From: Candidatus Izemoplasmatales bacterium
GTDB taxonomy: Bacteria > Bacillota_I > Bacilli_A > Izemoplasmatales > Hujiaoplasmataceae
DNA: 6,442 nt
Assembly: GCA_028707415.1 (NCBI GenBank)
Contig: JAQWBC010000060.1
Span: 1-6,442 of the forward strand
Direction of reading: 5' to 3'
This document shows, in pieces, positions 5,424 through 6,442 of this stretch. The stretch's first letter is position 1. Each line of letters opens with the position of its first letter. The notes under the pieces were generated by a model. It saw nothing but the letters and a program-made list of their open reading frames with translations. It was not told where the DNA came from and made no database searches. A program made the translations under genes and the position numbers.

Positions 5424-6215
5424 ATGGAAAATCGAATTGAAGTAGAAAAAGAGATACGCGAATCAAGCAGACATGAACACTTCTGGAATTTAGCTATCTG
5501 TTTAATCGGGGTATTTGTGCCGGTTACCTTATGGGTTATCAATTACGGAAAAATTGCTTCAGCGATTTGGCTGGGTTTTTTCACGGTTGTTATGATTTTA
5601 ATAACTGTGGTTTCGTTTATATTCGGACTAATCAAAATTACTGCAACGGCAAAGGCAATGACGCATTATCGAAATGTATTAACTAAGTATGCCACCATCG
5701 ACGAACGAAATCATATTCCAGAGACAGCTATTGTTACTACTTGTCTGCGACCAGATATGGGTCGATTCGGTTTTCAAAAAATCAATTATTTTTTCTGGAA
5801 GGACGCAACAGAATTGGTTTTTTTCCCCGTCCGCCCCGAATTTATGACCAGTAAAGCATACCACTTGGTTCAATCTGTCCGGCTGAACGGTGCTATGGTT
5901 CGATCGTATTCATTGATTGGCAATCAATACGATGATGGAATTAAAGCTAGCCAAGATTATCAGGAACCGATTGCTTCCCTTTCATTTCAAAAAGCAAATA
6001 ACAAACAAATATACCGCGACACTAGAGCTACTCTAATTGCCTATGCGGTTGGCGAGCAAACTGTATATGTGGTGTTTGACATCAATTTGTATGAAAGTAT
6101 GAAAGAAATGATTCCGGAAAAGGATAAATGGAGAATAGAAGCAAATGAAAATGATAAAGAACTTCAATTAAAAGAGATAATTGGGGAAACAACATCACCA
6201 ATTCCTGAATCGTAG
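5424..6215 (+). CDS. Protein of unknown function with two N-terminal membrane segments
   Basis: A 263-residue protein not assigned to a known family. ATG 5424 follows GGAGGT (5412-5417) at 6 bases, an optimal RBS. A charged N-terminal stretch (residues 1-18, rich in Glu and Arg) precedes two hydrophobic helices (about 22-40 and 46-72) separated by only NYGK, a tight membrane hairpin that probably leaves both ends in the cytoplasm. The remainder (73-263) is a soluble domain with alternating beta-like strands (ELVFFPVRPEF 130-140, AYHLVQSVRLNG 145-156, PIASLSFQK 182-190, ATLIAYAV 202-209, QTVYVVFDI 212-220) and a Glu/Lys-rich tail. No catalytic motif, metal ligand set or P-loop is apparent. The two-helix-plus-cytosolic-domain plan resembles PH-like or YcxB-type membrane sensors in outline only. 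It is probably co-transcribed with the Pr6Pr gene. It looks intact. Confidence 0.75.
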   Translation: MENRIEVEKEIRESSRHEHFWNLAICLIGVFVPVTLWVINYGKIASAIWLGFFTVVMILITVVSFIFGLIKITATAKAMTHYRNVLTKYATIDERNHIPETAIVTTCLRPDMGRFGFQKINYFFWKDATELVFFPVRPEFMTSKAYHLVQSVRLNGAMVRSYSLIGNQYDDGIKASQDYQEPIASLSFQKANNKQIYRDTRATLIAYAVGEQTVYVVFDINLYESMKEMIPEKDKWRIEANENDKELQLKEIIGETTSPIPES

Positions 6216-6232
6216 CAGTTTAGCGGCAAATA

Positions 6233-6268
6233 ATTAGTAATGATTGGATAATGTAATTGATTACTAAT
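6233..6268. repeat. 9-bp inverted repeat after the unknown membrane protein gene
   Basis: ATTAGTAAT (6233-6241) is perfectly repeated in inverted form as ATTACTAAT (6260-6268) with an 18-base loop. It starts 18 bases after the stop. A T-rich segment (ctctttgtttt) begins only 10 bases later, so it would be at best a weak terminator. Alternatively it is an operator for the following stress gene. Confidence 0.45.
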
Positions 6269-6333
6269 CAGTAAGACCTCTTTGTTTTATGTATCAAAGA
6301 TAATAATTGGAGAACATTTAATATCGTTAGATC

Positions 6334-6355
6334 CGGCCTCGAGAAAAAACGGCCG
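6334..6355 (+). promoter_or_regulatory. GC-rich leader hairpin upstream of the GlsB-type gene
   Basis: CGGCC (6334-6338) pairs with GGCCG (6351-6355) around a 12-base loop. This is an all-GC stem in otherwise AT-rich DNA, ending 16 bases before the AAGGAGG ribosome binding site. No U-tract follows, so it is more likely a 5'-leader stem (mRNA stability or translation) than a terminator. No convincing promoter was found in 6270-6330, so where the transcript starts is uncertain. Confidence 0.4.
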
Positions 6356-6384
6356 CAGAAAGAAATTTTGGAAGGAGGTATAAC

Positions 6385-6442
6385 ATGTATATTTTATATT
6401 GGATTATCTTTGGCGCTATTGTCGGATGGATTGCCAGCATAA
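6385..6442 (+). CDS. GlsB/YeaQ/YmgE family stress-response membrane protein (5' end only)
   Basis: Only the first 19 codons are in the window: MYILYWIIFGAIVGWIASI. The pattern W-I-I-F-G-x-I-V-G-x-x-A is the signature first transmembrane helix of GlsB/YeaQ/YmgE (transglycosylase-associated) proteins, which are normally about 80-90 residues with three helices. In Gram-positive relatives GlsB is encoded beside Asp23/Gls24-type general stress proteins and anchors or accompanies them at the membrane; whether such partners follow here lies outside the window. ATG 6385 is preceded by AAGGAGG (6372-6378) at 6 bases, the strongest RBS in the window. Family assignment rests on a short stretch but a distinctive one. 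Confidence 0.8.
   Translation, partial: MYILYWIIFGAIVGWIASI

Noticed and set aside
6332..6356. Polylinker-like GATCCGGCCTCGAG / CGGCCGC segment suggesting vector contamination
   Set aside because: Flanking sequence is continuous with native spacer and the native GlsB-type RBS. The restriction-like palindromes are better explained by the GC hairpin, though a read check would settle it.

Overview
The window looks like chromosomal DNA of a low-GC, Gram-positive-type bacterium: Bacillota, or a code-11 mollicute relative such as the Acholeplasma/Izemoplasma group. The reasons are AT-rich spacers, strong AGGAGG-type ribosome binding sites, textbook TTGACA/TATAAT promoters, and a lipobox lipoprotein. 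TGA serves as a stop and tryptophans are TGG, so a TGA-Trp Mycoplasma code is excluded. The genus cannot be fixed from this sequence.

Layout, left to right. (1) 3-173 (+): the C-terminal end of a trehalose-6-phosphate synthase (OtsA, GT20) that loses family similarity right after the SEFAG motif and stops early, followed by a hairpin terminator. (2) 400-1483 (+): a DUF1611 (DgcN-like) P-loop gene with a good promoter and RBS, spread over three reading frames by two apparent single-base losses. (3) 1614-2054 (-): an intact GNAT acetyltransferase, convergent with (2) across a shared bidirectional terminator. (4) 2055-2534: a mostly empty stretch. (5) 2535-2708 (-): a 57-residue excisionase-type helix-turn-helix protein. 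(6) 2970-4301 (-): a 443-residue lipoprotein with a Big_2 domain, a cadherin-like sandwich and a C-terminal DUF3494 ice-binding domain. (7) 4570-5331 (+): a Pr6Pr-type multi-spanning membrane protein, divergent from (6). (8) 5424-6215 (+): an unrecognised protein with two membrane segments. (9) 6385 to the window end (+): the first 19 codons of a GlsB/YeaQ/YmgE stress membrane protein.

The genes suggest an accessory, envelope and stress-related neighbourhood: trehalose synthesis remnant, possible polyamine acetylation, a surface ice-binding lipoprotein, small membrane proteins and a GlsB-type protein. The most interesting signal is regulatory. The small HTH gene and the ice-binding lipoprotein gene have near-identical perfect promoters (TTGACA-17 bp-TATAAT) sharing a 19-bp block. 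Both are studded with TATGAAA(A/T)T boxes spaced by multiples of about 10 bp, and the boxes extend towards the divergent Pr6Pr gene. This suggests a small local regulon that may be controlled by the HTH protein; the link is inferred.
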